The notes below the pieces were generated by a model that saw only the letters and a list, made by a program, of their open reading frames with translations, did no database searches and was not told the origin of the DNA. This document shows positions 8,661-17,136 of a DNA stretch of 64,000 bases, one piece after another (positions within the stretch are counted from its first letter, which is position 1; each line of letters starts with the position of its first letter). The stretch spans positions 248,001-312,000 of the forward strand of contig NZ_JABRWP010000005.1 of the NCBI RefSeq assembly GCF_013249045.1. Direction: 5' to 3'. The position numbers were made by a program, and so were the translations under genes. The DNA is from Winogradskyella eckloniae. Its GTDB lineage: Bacteria > Bacteroidota > Bacteroidia > Flavobacteriales > Flavobacteriaceae.

Positions 8661-9478
8661 TGGCGAAAAAGCAAGTAGATGAGATGTCTTTTTTAGACCA
8701 TCTCGAAGAATTACGATGGCATTTGGTAAAAGCTGTAGCAAGTATTGTTATTGCAGCAACTTTAGCATTTATTTTTAAAGATTTCATTGTTGGCATTATA
8801 ATGGCTCCAAAGCATATGGATTTTCCAACGTATGTTGCCCTTTGTGAAATGTCTACATATTTTGGTATGGACATGTCCTTTTGTGCTAAAGAATTACCAT
8901 TTCAAATTGAAGTAAGATCTGTTGGTGGTCAGTTCTCAGCGCACATATGGACTTCTATCTATGCTGGTCTCGTCATTGCTTTTCCGTACGTGATATACCA
9001 ACTATGGTCGTTTATAAGTCCTGGCCTACAAGATAATGAACGTAGAAGTTCAAGAGGATTTATTCTCATTGCCTCCATGTTATTCTTTTTAGGTGTAGCT
9101 TTTGGTTATTATGTGATTACACCATTATCTCTTAACTTTTTAACCAATTACGAATTTGCCGAGGAAGTTTCTAATGCCTTCGATTTAAGCTCTTATAACT
9201 CAATTGTAAGATCGTCTTCGTTGGCGGCAGGTTTTGTTTTTGAACTCCCAATTGTTATTTACTTCTTAACAAAAGTTGGTTTAGTTACACCGCACGTTTT
9301 AAGAAAATACAGAAAGTATGCTTTAATTGTAGTTTTAATTCTGTCAGCGATTATCACACCTCCAGATATTGCTAGCCAAGTTATTGTAGCTATTCCCATT
9401 TTAGTATTATATCAGGTAAGTATCTATATTTCTGCTATCGTTATTAGAAATCAGAAAAGAAAAACAAAAAGAGCATAA
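8660..9478 (+). CDS. tatC: TatC, twin-arginine translocase subunit
   Basis: A 272-residue inner-membrane protein with six predicted membrane segments, the core receptor of the Tat pathway for export of folded proteins. The N-terminus MSFLDHLEELRWHL matches the conserved cytoplasmic start of TatC, and later segments include the conserved LSLNFLTNY and FELPIVIYFLTKVGLV. A longer first periplasmic loop (about 45-90, with MCEMS-like cysteine-containing sequence) is typical of Bacteroidota. It overlaps kdsD by one base and no tatA gene is adjacent, as is common in this group. Confidence 0.95.
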   Translation: MAKKQVDEMSFLDHLEELRWHLVKAVASIVIAATLAFIFKDFIVGIIMAPKHMDFPTYVALCEMSTYFGMDMSFCAKELPFQIEVRSVGGQFSAHIWTSIYAGLVIAFPYVIYQLWSFISPGLQDNERRSSRGFILIASMLFFLGVAFGYYVITPLSLNFLTNYEFAEEVSNAFDLSSYNSIVRSSSLAAGFVFELPIVIYFLTKVGLVTPHVLRKYRKYALIVVLILSAIITPPDIASQVIVAIPILVLYQVSIYISAIVIRNQKRKTKRA

Positions 9479-9587
9479 TGCTTTAATGGTGCATCACGAT
9501 TGTCTTTTGGTTAAACTTATTATAAATGCAACCTAAAGTCAACGCGTTACATATGAATTTATTAATTTTAACGTTCTAACACACACT

Positions 9588-10328
9588 ATGAAGTTACGAG
9601 CAGAACATTTAATGAAGTCCTACAGCGGACGAAAAGTCGTAAAAGACGTTTCTCTAGAAGTTAACCAAGGGGAAATTGTGGGTTTACTCGGTCCAAATGG
9701 AGCCGGAAAAACAACGTCTTTCTATATGATTGTTGGTATCATTAAACCCAATGGTGGTCATATCTTTTTAGACGATACCAACATTACTAAATACCCAATG
9801 TATAAGCGTGCTCAAAACGGTATTGGCTACCTGGCTCAAGAGGCTTCTGTGTTTAGAAAACTTAGTATTGAAGATAATATTTTAAGTGTTTTACAGCTTA
9901 CCAAATTAAGTAAGAAACAGCAACACGACAAAATGGAATCACTAATTGAAGAGTTTGGTTTAGGCCATATTAGAACCAATAGAGGCGATTTACTTTCTGG
10001 TGGTGAAAGACGACGAACAGAAATAGCGCGTGCTTTAGCAACAGACCCAAGTTTTATTCTTTTAGATGAACCTTTTGCTGGAGTAGATCCTGTAGCGGTA
10101 GAAGATATTCAGCGTATTATTGCCAAACTTACCAAGAAAAATATCGGTATTCTAATTACCGACCATAATGTACAAGAAACATTAGCTATCACAGATAGAA
10201 CCTACTTAATGTTTGAAGGCAAAATTCTTAAAGCTGGTAAACCTGAAGAATTGGCTAGTGATGAAATGGTTAGAAAAGTTTATTTAGGACAAAATTTTGA
10301 GCTACGTAAAACCAAATTAGAGTTTTAA
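9588..10328 (+). CDS. lptB: LptB, lipopolysaccharide export ATPase
   Basis: A 246-residue cytoplasmic ABC ATPase that powers LPS transport by LptFG to the outer membrane. Walker [10 protein letters not shown] (35-43), the LptB-specific [16 protein letters not shown] stretch, ABC signature [14 protein letters not shown], Walker [14 protein letters not shown] and switch histidine ITDHNVQET are all present. The 246-residue length is normal. It lies 109 bp after tatC and meets a minus-strand gene end-to-end, with one base between stop codons. Confidence 0.95.
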   Translation: MKLRAEHLMKSYSGRKVVKDVSLEVNQGEIVGLLGPNGAGKTTSFYMIVGIIKPNGGHIFLDDTNITKYPMYKRAQNGIGYLAQEASVFRKLSIEDNILSVLQLTKLSKKQQHDKMESLIEEFGLGHIRTNRGDLLSGGERRRTEIARALATDPSFILLDEPFAGVDPVAVEDIQRIIAKLTKKNIGILITDHNVQETLAITDRTYLMFEGKILKAGKPEELASDEMVRKVYLGQNFELRKTKLEF

Positions 10329-10329
10329 G

Positions 10330-10632
10330 TTACGTATCACTCTGTTTTATTTTTTGGATGACTAACAAAACACCATAAACAAATACAGATTGTATTACTA
10401 AGTTAATGCCCCAATAAATTAATACCATCAACAAATTTTCTGAAACAAAAAATGGTAGCTTACTATTTATTAGACTTAAAGGCAAACTACATACCGAGAC
10501 AAGTATAGAAGTTATTGAGGTTAAATCGCTTTCTGCTTTGGACAATAGGATATCTACTACACCTATGACTAACTGAATAGCCATCAACGTAAAGAATATA
10601 TATATAAAATACTTAAGCTTATACTTTTCCAT
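10330..10632 (-). CDS. Small integral membrane protein, unknown
   Basis: A 100-residue protein with about three hydrophobic segments (FIYIFFTLMAIQLVIGVVDILL, LVSVCSLPLSLI, LLMVLIYWGINLVIQSVFVYGVLLVI) and a short charged C-terminus. No family was recognised. It follows the TerC-family gene with a 4-bp gap on the same strand, so it is probably co-transcribed and may be a membrane partner. Its stop abuts the lptB stop. Confidence 0.65.
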   Translation of the reverse strand: MEKYKLKYFIYIFFTLMAIQLVIGVVDILLSKAESDLTSITSILVSVCSLPLSLINSKLPFFVSENLLMVLIYWGINLVIQSVFVYGVLLVIQKIKQSDT

Positions 10633-10636
10633 ATAA

Positions 10637-11467
10637 CTAATTAGTTTTATTGTTTTGCTCTGTTAGCTCTTGCCCCTTCGCTTTCATTAATTTCTTTTGA
10701 TATCGCCCTTGTACAACATCTACAATTACTAACACTACAATCACAAAATAAAATGTGGTTTTACTCATTGGAACTATCTCATTTCCAAAAATCTTTAAGT
10801 GAGCTAAATGACCACCTTCAGTGATTAACATTATGCCTACTATAAATAAAATAAACAACCCTAACACTTCATACATTCTATTTTTTGCTAAAAACGTAGA
10901 GATTCTATCAGCTAAAAACAACATTAATAAGCCACTCGCTACAATAGCTATAGCCATAACAATAAACGCCGTTGTAGAATTTTCAATTTCACTGGTAAGT
11001 CCAATTGCTGCTAAAATAGAATCGAATGAAAATACTAAATTCATAATTACAATACTAACAATCACAGCATTTGCCGACTTAGATCGCTTATCACTACCGC
11101 CTTCTATATCATGACTTAAATCTGATATAGAAATCATATGCCAAATTTCTTTAATAGCGGTATAAATGATAAATCCACCACCTACTAACACTATAATACT
11201 ATGACCATTAAATGCATATTCTAAAACATTTTCAAAATGGCCTGTTAACCAAGAAAAAGGTTCTTGAAAAAATCCAATGACCTTAACTAAGACAAAAAGC
11301 AATACAATTCTTAACACTATGGCGATAAGTATACCTATCTTTCTAACGCGTTTTTGTTCTGAAACTGGTGCTTTTTTAGATTCTAAAGAAATGTAAAGTA
11401 AATTGTCAAAACCTAAAACTGCTTGAAGCATTACAAGCATTAAAAGTGTAAAAAGTATTTCTGCCAT
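10637..11467 (-). CDS. TerC-family integral membrane protein
   Basis: A 276-residue inner-membrane protein of the TerC superfamily, whose members are linked to tellurite resistance and manganese or other metal export. It has about seven hydrophobic segments and the family's paired acidic motifs: LQAVLGFDNLLYISL near the N-terminus and VMNLVFSFDSILAAIGLT in the middle, with aspartates inside membrane segments. A hydrophilic SHDIEGGSDKR loop lies between the halves. Substrate cannot be told from sequence. It is followed by the small membrane protein gene. Confidence 0.88.
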   Translation of the reverse strand: MAEILFTLLMLVMLQAVLGFDNLLYISLESKKAPVSEQKRVRKIGILIAIVLRIVLLFVLVKVIGFFQEPFSWLTGHFENVLEYAFNGHSIIVLVGGGFIIYTAIKEIWHMISISDLSHDIEGGSDKRSKSANAVIVSIVIMNLVFSFDSILAAIGLTSEIENSTTAFIVMAIAIVASGLLMLFLADRISTFLAKNRMYEVLGLFILFIVGIMLITEGGHLAHLKIFGNEIVPMSKTTFYFVIVVLVIVDVVQGRYQKKLMKAKGQELTEQNNKTN

Positions 11468-11510
11468 AAATTATAATGTATTGAAAGTAAAGGTACTTGG
11501 TTATTTGTTT

Positions 11511-12269
11511 TTAATAAATATTTTTTCTACTAACTAACGACAAAATTAGATACAATGCAATAATTAATGGAATTGCAGCAAATTGAACCACAATTAATAA
11601 CACAACACTTAGTATTAAAAACATATAACGAACAGCATTGTCTTTAAAACTCCAATTCTTAAATTTTAAAGCAAACAATTTTATGTTAGAATTTAGTAAA
11701 TAACAACTCAATAAGGTTAATGCAATTAAGAACCATTTATTTATAATAATAGCATTTATGACATCGCTATTTTGATATTCTAAAATTAATGGTAAGGACA
11801 AAATCATTAAAGTGTTCGCAGGCACAGGTAAGCCTTTAAAATAAGTTTGTTGATCTTCATCCAAATTAAATTTAGCCAATCTATAAGCCGATGCTAATGC
11901 AATTAACAAACCAAATAATGGTAAAATTGGAATCTCTAACAGCTTTAATTCAAAACCAGAAGACCAATTGTTTTCATTGCCATTAAAATTATATGCATCT
12001 GTTGTTAATGCAATAAGTTTAAACATAATAATACTTGGAACAACACCACTGGTTACCAAATCGGCAAGAGAATCTAACTGAATACCTAAAGGACTTTGCA
12101 CATTTAATTTACGAGCTAAAAGTCCGTCGAAAAAATCAAAAAATATCCCCAAAAACACAAATACAGCCGCAGCAACAAAGTTTCCATAGACCGCAAATAT
12201 TACCGCAATACAACCCGAAAACAAATTCAGCAAGGTTACAATATTAGGTATATGACGTTTAAGACTCAT
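11511..12269 (-). CDS. pssA: CDP-diacylglycerol-serine O-phosphatidyltransferase
   Basis: A 252-residue membrane enzyme making phosphatidylserine, precursor of phosphatidylethanolamine. The CDP-alcohol phosphatidyltransferase signature D-G-x2-A-R-x8-G-x3-D-x3-D is complete (DGLLARKLNVQSPLGIQLDSLAD, split around residues 48-70). The start MSLKRHIPNIVTLLNLFSGC is standard for the family, and about seven membrane segments follow. It is separated from terC by 43 bp on the same strand and is divergent from the PorV/PorQ-like gene. Confidence 0.93.
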   Translation of the reverse strand: MSLKRHIPNIVTLLNLFSGCIAVIFAVYGNFVAAAVFVFLGIFFDFFDGLLARKLNVQSPLGIQLDSLADLVTSGVVPSIIMFKLIALTTDAYNFNGNENNWSSGFELKLLEIPILPLFGLLIALASAYRLAKFNLDEDQQTYFKGLPVPANTLMILSLPLILEYQNSDVINAIIINKWFLIALTLLSCYLLNSNIKLFALKFKNWSFKDNAVRYMFLILSVVLLIVVQFAAIPLIIALYLILSLVSRKNIY

Positions 12270-12356
12270 AATTTTTAATTTTTGTAAAAATATAAAAGTA
12301 TTTCAGTGAAAACTTAATTTTTTTGAATTTGAATAAAAAGAAAACAATAACAATGG

Positions 12357-12374
12357 CTATTTACTGTTAAATAG
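12357..12374. promoter_or_regulatory. Palindrome upstream of the PorV/PorQ-like gene
   Basis: Exact 7-bp arms CTATTTA and TAAATAG around CTGT, ending 13 bp before the ATG at 12388. It may be an operator or a leader hairpin; in AT-rich DNA chance is also possible. Confidence 0.3.
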
Positions 12375-12387
12375 ATAGAAAAATAAT

Positions 12388-13485
12388 ATGCATCTTTGTA
12401 AAAAAATATTGCTGTTGAAAAATTACATCGTAATTATCTTAACATTTGCTACGCTTTTAGTTTCGTCTCAAACCACAAGAAAATATTCAAATGAATTTAT
12501 GAATATTGGTGTGGATGCTGCGGCTTTAGGGATGAGCAATGCCGTTGTCTCGCAGACTGCAGACGTTAACTCTGGATATTGGAATCCTGCAGGATTAGTA
12601 CATCTTGAAGACCACCAACTAGCCCTAATGCACTCTAGCTATTTTGCTAATATTGCCAACTACAACTACATTGGTTATGGCATGTCTTTAGATGATAAAA
12701 GCGCTATAGGTATATCGTTGATAAGATTTGGTGTCGATGATATATTAGATACAACTCAATTAATAGACGACCAAGGAAATATTAATTATGACAGAATAAG
12801 TACATTTTCTACCGCAGATTACGGCCTTACGTTCTCTTACGCCAGAAAATTACCGTTAGATGGTTTAAATTATGGTATTAATGCCAAAATTATTAGAAGA
12901 ATTATTGGAGACTTTGCCTCGTCTTGGGGATTTGGTTTAGATGCTGGTATACAGTTCGAAGGTCAAAATGATTGGAAATTTGGTATCATGGCTAGAGATA
13001 TTACAACCACATTTAATGCTTGGTCTATTGATGAAGAAAAATTTGAACAAATCAGTGGTGCCATTGACGGCGAAAATCAAGATTTACCAGAAACGACAGA
13101 AATCACAATTCCAAAATTAGAAATTGGTGTATCTAAAAAATGGGTATTTCATTATGATTATGCCTTATTGGCTGCGGCTAATTTAAATGTACGCTTTGAG
13201 CAAAATAATGACATATTCTCAACCTCTTTTGCGAGTATTAATCCGGCTTTAGGATTTGAATTTGGCTATACAGATTTGGTTTTTTTAAGAGGTGGTGTTG
13301 GTAATTTTCAAAATGAAATTCAAATAGATAATTCTGAACAAATTTCGTTTCAACCTAATTTTGGTGTTGGCTTTAAATACAGAGGTATTCAAATTGATTA
13401 TGCATTTACTGATATTGGCGACCAAAGTGCTGCCCTATATTCTAATGTATTTTCTTTAAAAATAGATTTTGATGTCTTTAGATAG
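12388..13485 (+). CDS. PorV/PorQ-family outer-membrane protein
   Basis: A 365-residue outer-membrane beta-barrel-type protein of the PorV/PorQ family. Some members (PorV, PorQ, PorZ partners) shuttle or attach T9SS cargo. Residues 1-28 are a signal peptide. The family's N-terminal block is clear: FMNIGVDAAALGMSNAVV, then VNSGYWNPAGL. Alternating amphipathic strands continue to the end (FSLKIDFDVF). Flavobacteria encode several paralogues, so whether this one acts in T9SS cannot be told. Its 3' end lies just before the start of the Lnb-like gene (16 bp between the stop and its preferred ATG). Confidence 0.85.
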   Translation: MHLCKKILLLKNYIVIILTFATLLVSSQTTRKYSNEFMNIGVDAAALGMSNAVVSQTADVNSGYWNPAGLVHLEDHQLALMHSSYFANIANYNYIGYGMSLDDKSAIGISLIRFGVDDILDTTQLIDDQGNINYDRISTFSTADYGLTFSYARKLPLDGLNYGINAKIIRRIIGDFASSWGFGLDAGIQFEGQNDWKFGIMARDITTTFNAWSIDEEKFEQISGAIDGENQDLPETTEITIPKLEIGVSKKWVFHYDYALLAAANLNVRFEQNNDIFSTSFASINPALGFEFGYTDLVFLRGGVGNFQNEIQIDNSEQISFQPNFGVGFKYRGIQIDYAFTDIGDQSAALYSNVFSLKIDFDVFR

Positions 13486-13501
13486 TATACGATCAATTCA
13501 C

Positions 13502-14674
13502 ATGAAATTAAAACTAGCCATAACGTTTACGTTCCTTTCTATTGCATGTTGTTTTGCCCAAATGGCTCAACTTTCATCCAATTCTGAAATATCAGTATTA
13601 ACAATTGGTCCTGGTGAATCATTAAACGACGCCTTTGGTCACAATGCTTTTAGAATTAAAGACAACAACTTAGGTATAGATGCTGTATATGGTTATGGGC
13701 AATATGACTTTGACGCACCTAATTTTTATTTAAAATTTGCACAGGGCAAATTAAACTATCTTATCAGTAGACATAATTTTGCAGATATCTATTACCACTA
13801 TACCAACTACAATCGCACTATAGAGGAACTTGTTTTAAATTTAACTCTAGATGAAAAACAACGTCTATTTGATGTTTTAGAACATAATTACCAACCAGAA
13901 AACAGAGGCTATTTGTATGATTTCTTTTTTGATAATTGTGCTACAAAAATTAGAGATGTGACGTTAAAAGCAACACAGAGAACAGTAGATTTTAAGACAC
14001 CTACAGATTTTAAACCAAAAACTTTTAGATCTCTTATTCACGATCATGTAGGCTTAAATACTTGGGGAAGTTTTGGAATAGACATCGCTTTAGGATCAGT
14101 TATTGACCACACAGCCTCTGTTAATGAACATATGTTTTTACCCTTTTATATTAATGCGTTTTTTGAAACGGCCACACTAAATGGCACAGAAAAATTAGTT
14201 AAAACATCTAAAACGGTTTATCAGAAAAAACAGACGAGTTCCTCAATTTTAAATTTTATTTTTAGCCCTATACTAATTTTAGGTATACTAGGCTTAGGTA
14301 TATTATGGCTAACGTATAGAGATTATAAAACCCAATCTAGAACGGTTTGGTTAGATGTCGCTTTGTTTAATATAACAGGTCTTGTAGGTATTGTTTTATT
14401 GCTATTATGGTTTGCAACAGACCATTCTGCTACAGCATATAATTATAATTTACTTTGGGCAATGCCGCTAAACATCTTAGTCCTAGGGCAACTATTTAGA
14501 CCTGTGCTAAAAAACTGGTTTAAGCGCTATATAAAGTTCTTAATAATTATGTTAGTGCTTATGACCTTTCATTGGATTAGTGGTGTACAAGTTTTTGCAG
14601 TTGGCATCATACCGTTAATTATAGCGCTTTTTGTACGCTATATATTTCTAGTGAAGCACAGTACACACCACTAA
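13502..14674 (+). CDS. DUF4105/Lnb-family membrane protein
   Basis: A 390-residue protein of the DUF4105 family. In Bacteroides a member (Lnb) was identified as the lipoprotein N-acyltransferase that replaces Lnt, so this is a candidate lipoprotein-maturation enzyme. Start chosen at 13502 because it opens a clean signal sequence (MKLKLAITFTFLSIACCFAQ); the longer frame adds 11 residues overlapping the previous gene. The periplasmic domain has the conserved histidine in AFGHNAFRI (His47) and cysteine in FFFDNCATKIRD (Cys146). The C-terminal third has about four or five membrane segments. Flavobacteria carry more than one DUF4105 protein, so the activity is inferred. Confidence 0.85.
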   Translation: MKLKLAITFTFLSIACCFAQMAQLSSNSEISVLTIGPGESLNDAFGHNAFRIKDNNLGIDAVYGYGQYDFDAPNFYLKFAQGKLNYLISRHNFADIYYHYTNYNRTIEELVLNLTLDEKQRLFDVLEHNYQPENRGYLYDFFFDNCATKIRDVTLKATQRTVDFKTPTDFKPKTFRSLIHDHVGLNTWGSFGIDIALGSVIDHTASVNEHMFLPFYINAFFETATLNGTEKLVKTSKTVYQKKQTSSSILNFIFSPILILGILGLGILWLTYRDYKTQSRTVWLDVALFNITGLVGIVLLLLWFATDHSATAYNYNLLWAMPLNILVLGQLFRPVLKNWFKRYIKFLIIMLVLMTFHWISGVQVFAVGIIPLIIALFVRYIFLVKHSTHH

Positions 14675-16069
14675 TTACTGACCTCTATAATACAGAATTG
14701 TACTCAGCGTTTTTATGGCAATACTGAAGTCTAAAAAGACACTTCTGTGTTTTATATAGTATAGATCATATTGCAATTTTGTAAGGCTTTCATCTACTGT
14801 TGCACCATATCTTGTACTGACTTGAGCCCAACCTGTTAATCCAGGTTTTATAATATGTCTTGTTTCATAAAAAGGAATAATCCTAGCAAGCTCTTGAACA
14901 AAAAAGGGACGCTCTGGCCTTGGTCCTATAACACTCATATCGCCTTTTAAGACATTAAAAAACTGCGGAATTTCATCTAATCGAGAGCGCCTTAAAAACA
15001 TTCCAAAAGCCGTTATTCTTGAATCGTTTTTAATAGCCCATTTCATACCATCCTTTTCTGCATTGACCACCATCGTTCTCAATTTAATGATTTGAAAAGG
15101 TTTACCATTACGACCAACTCTTTCTTGTGTGTAAAACAATGGCCCTTTATTTCCTATTAAATTTCCTATTAAAATAATCGGTAAAATGAGGACACCAATT
15201 AACAACCCAATAGTAGAAAATACAATATCAAATCCGCGTTGAAAAAATATATATAATTTATTCTCGTTACTTCTGCTAAATGGAAAATGTTTATAAAAAT
15301 CCTTACCAACAAACTGTACTGGTACTTTTTGTAGCAACTCTTCGTAAACTTGGGTGTAATCTCTAATCTTAAAACCGCGCTCTAGCAAGTGCATTAAATC
15401 GTGATAAACCTCTGCTATAATAGCATCTGAGTTAAAATTAGCGACTAAAATTTCTGAAATTTTCTCCTTTTCAATAACATTCAAAAAATCTTTTGAATCA
15501 AATTCTTTTCGGCCTTTAAATTTTACAGATTCAATTGATGAGGCTTCACTATTGATAAATCCAATTATTTTATAATTTGGATCTTTAGTATCAAGCGCAT
15601 TGATGAGTCCATCTATATTTGAAATCTCTCCTACTAATAAAACACGTTTATAAAATCGTGGTGTTTCTATTAAGTTAATATATAAAAACCGCCATATCAG
15701 CAAAGAAACTATTAAAGTTAAATACAGATAAACGATTTGCATTCTTTCCATGGGTAGAAACGGAGAAAGCACTGGTGTTAACAAATAAAACAAAACAACT
15801 ATTGAGGCTGTAATCACAACATTTTGAAACGTAGTCTCTATTTTACTCGCTTTTTTTAAATCGTAAAGTTCAAAAATTGTTGCAAATATTGATACGTAAA
15901 CACCCAACAATATTAAAGCGACACTATTTTCTTTACTCACCTCTATGTATACAAAATCGAAATTTAAACTTAGGCAGTAGACGCCTAAATATACCATAAC
16001 CAAATCAATAATTCTCAAAAGAACCTTGCGTTCGGAAACTTCGAAATGTATACCTTTTTTTTTAGACAT
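14675..16069 (-). CDS. Polyprenyl-phosphate sugar phosphotransferase, WbaP type
   Basis: A 464-residue initiating glycosyltransferase that would transfer a sugar phosphate to undecaprenyl phosphate at the inner membrane. Layout is the long WbaP form: four or five N-terminal membrane segments (to about 140), a Rossmann-like CoA-binding module (KRVLLVGEIS onward), then the catalytic bacterial sugar transferase domain (about 275-464) with a re-entrant hydrophobic segment, IKLRTM, SRLDEIPQFFNVLKGDMS, VIGPRPE and KPGLTGWAQV. It is the last gene of the minus-strand locus and abuts the stop of the convergent Lnb-like gene, leaving no room for a separate terminator. It is one of two initiating transferases in the locus. 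Confidence 0.93.
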   Translation of the reverse strand: MSKKKGIHFEVSERKVLLRIIDLVMVYLGVYCLSLNFDFVYIEVSKENSVALILLGVYVSIFATIFELYDLKKASKIETTFQNVVITASIVVLFYLLTPVLSPFLPMERMQIVYLYLTLIVSLLIWRFLYINLIETPRFYKRVLLVGEISNIDGLINALDTKDPNYKIIGFINSEASSIESVKFKGRKEFDSKDFLNVIEKEKISEILVANFNSDAIIAEVYHDLMHLLERGFKIRDYTQVYEELLQKVPVQFVGKDFYKHFPFSRSNENKLYIFFQRGFDIVFSTIGLLIGVLILPIILIGNLIGNKGPLFYTQERVGRNGKPFQIIKLRTMVVNAEKDGMKWAIKNDSRITAFGMFLRRSRLDEIPQFFNVLKGDMSVIGPRPERPFFVQELARIIPFYETRHIIKPGLTGWAQVSTRYGATVDESLTKLQYDLYYIKHRSVFLDFSIAIKTLSTILYYRGQ

Positions 16070-16125
16070 TATGAGGGATAAATAAGCGTTAAAGATAGTA
16101 AGTTCATACGATTTCTAGAATTTAT

Positions 16126-17136
16126 TTACGATAAAACAGCATCCCATTGTGGTTTTATAGTTTTCCATGAAAAACTTTCTACTTTTTGCCTGGCATTTAA
16201 TACTAATTGTGCTCTTAACGCTGTGTCCGTTTTTATTTTTAAAATTGCATTAACAAAAGCCTCAACATCATTTGGCAAAACTAATAATCCATCGGTTTTA
16301 TCTGATATTAAAAACGGAAGCCCTCCAACATTAGTAGATACAACAGGCATGCCAAGCGCCATAGCTTCAATAACACTCATAGGCGTATTGTCTACATTGG
16401 TTGTATTAATAAATATATTAAAATCTTTAGAGCGTGAAATCCATTCTTGCTTAGTGAGTTTTCCCGTAAACTCAACATTTAAATTAAGGTCAAACACACG
16501 TTGTTTAATAGCCGCTAAAGAACCATCTGCGTCTGGACCTACCATACATAATTTGGCTTCAGGCTCTGTTTTTTTTAATTCAGACAATATGCTAATGGCC
16601 AGAGTTGGATTATAAATCTCGGAAAACGAACGCACCCATAACAATTTTGGATATTCTATAGTATTGCAATTAAAAGGGTATGCCTCTATTTTAATGGCAT
16701 TGGGTACATAGATAATATCATGAAAACCAAAGGCTTCAAATTCATTTTTTAAATACAATGATGGCGCAACATTATGCTTTGCATAGTTAAAAATAAGACC
16801 ACTTAATTTAGGGTTTCTTTTTAAGCGCGACGGTAAATTGCCACCATGCAAAATTGGGATATATGCAATCTTTAAAACTCTACATAATTGACTAACGAGT
16901 AAAGCATAGTAAAAATTATGTGTACTATAGGTATCTATAAGTACCACATCAATTGTGTTTTTTAATTTTAATACACGAGACAGCATATCTAATAGTCGTA
17001 ATATCTTATTATTTTTAGACGACGCATAGAATACTGTATAACCTTCACTTTCTAACAAAGGCCCTAATGTTTGGATACTAGAAATATTAGATTTTTTGCT
17101 CTTTAAGTTGTTTCCTATGTATAGGACGTTTTTCAT
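16126..17136 (-). CDS. Glycosyltransferase family 4
   Basis: A 336-residue cytoplasmic GT-B glycosyltransferase. The N-terminal half binds acceptor (starts MKNVLYIGNNLK), and the C-terminal half has the GT4 donor-site motifs LLWVRSFSEIYNP, CMVGPDADGS and TPMSVIEAMALGMPVVSTNVG with the E-x7-E-type glutamates. Its first 50 bp overlap the end of the upstream ligase-like gene in another frame. The N-terminus is clearly that of a GT4 protein, so the overlap seems genuine and suggests coupled translation. Donor and acceptor unknown. Confidence 0.88.
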   Translation of the reverse strand: MKNVLYIGNNLKSKKSNISSIQTLGPLLESEGYTVFYASSKNNKILRLLDMLSRVLKLKNTIDVVLIDTYSTHNFYYALLVSQLCRVLKIAYIPILHGGNLPSRLKRNPKLSGLIFNYAKHNVAPSLYLKNEFEAFGFHDIIYVPNAIKIEAYPFNCNTIEYPKLLWVRSFSEIYNPTLAISILSELKKTEPEAKLCMVGPDADGSLAAIKQRVFDLNLNVEFTGKLTKQEWISRSKDFNIFINTTNVDNTPMSVIEAMALGMPVVSTNVGGLPFLISDKTDGLLVLPNDVEAFVNAILKIKTDTALRAQLVLNARQKVESFSWKTIKPQWDAVLS

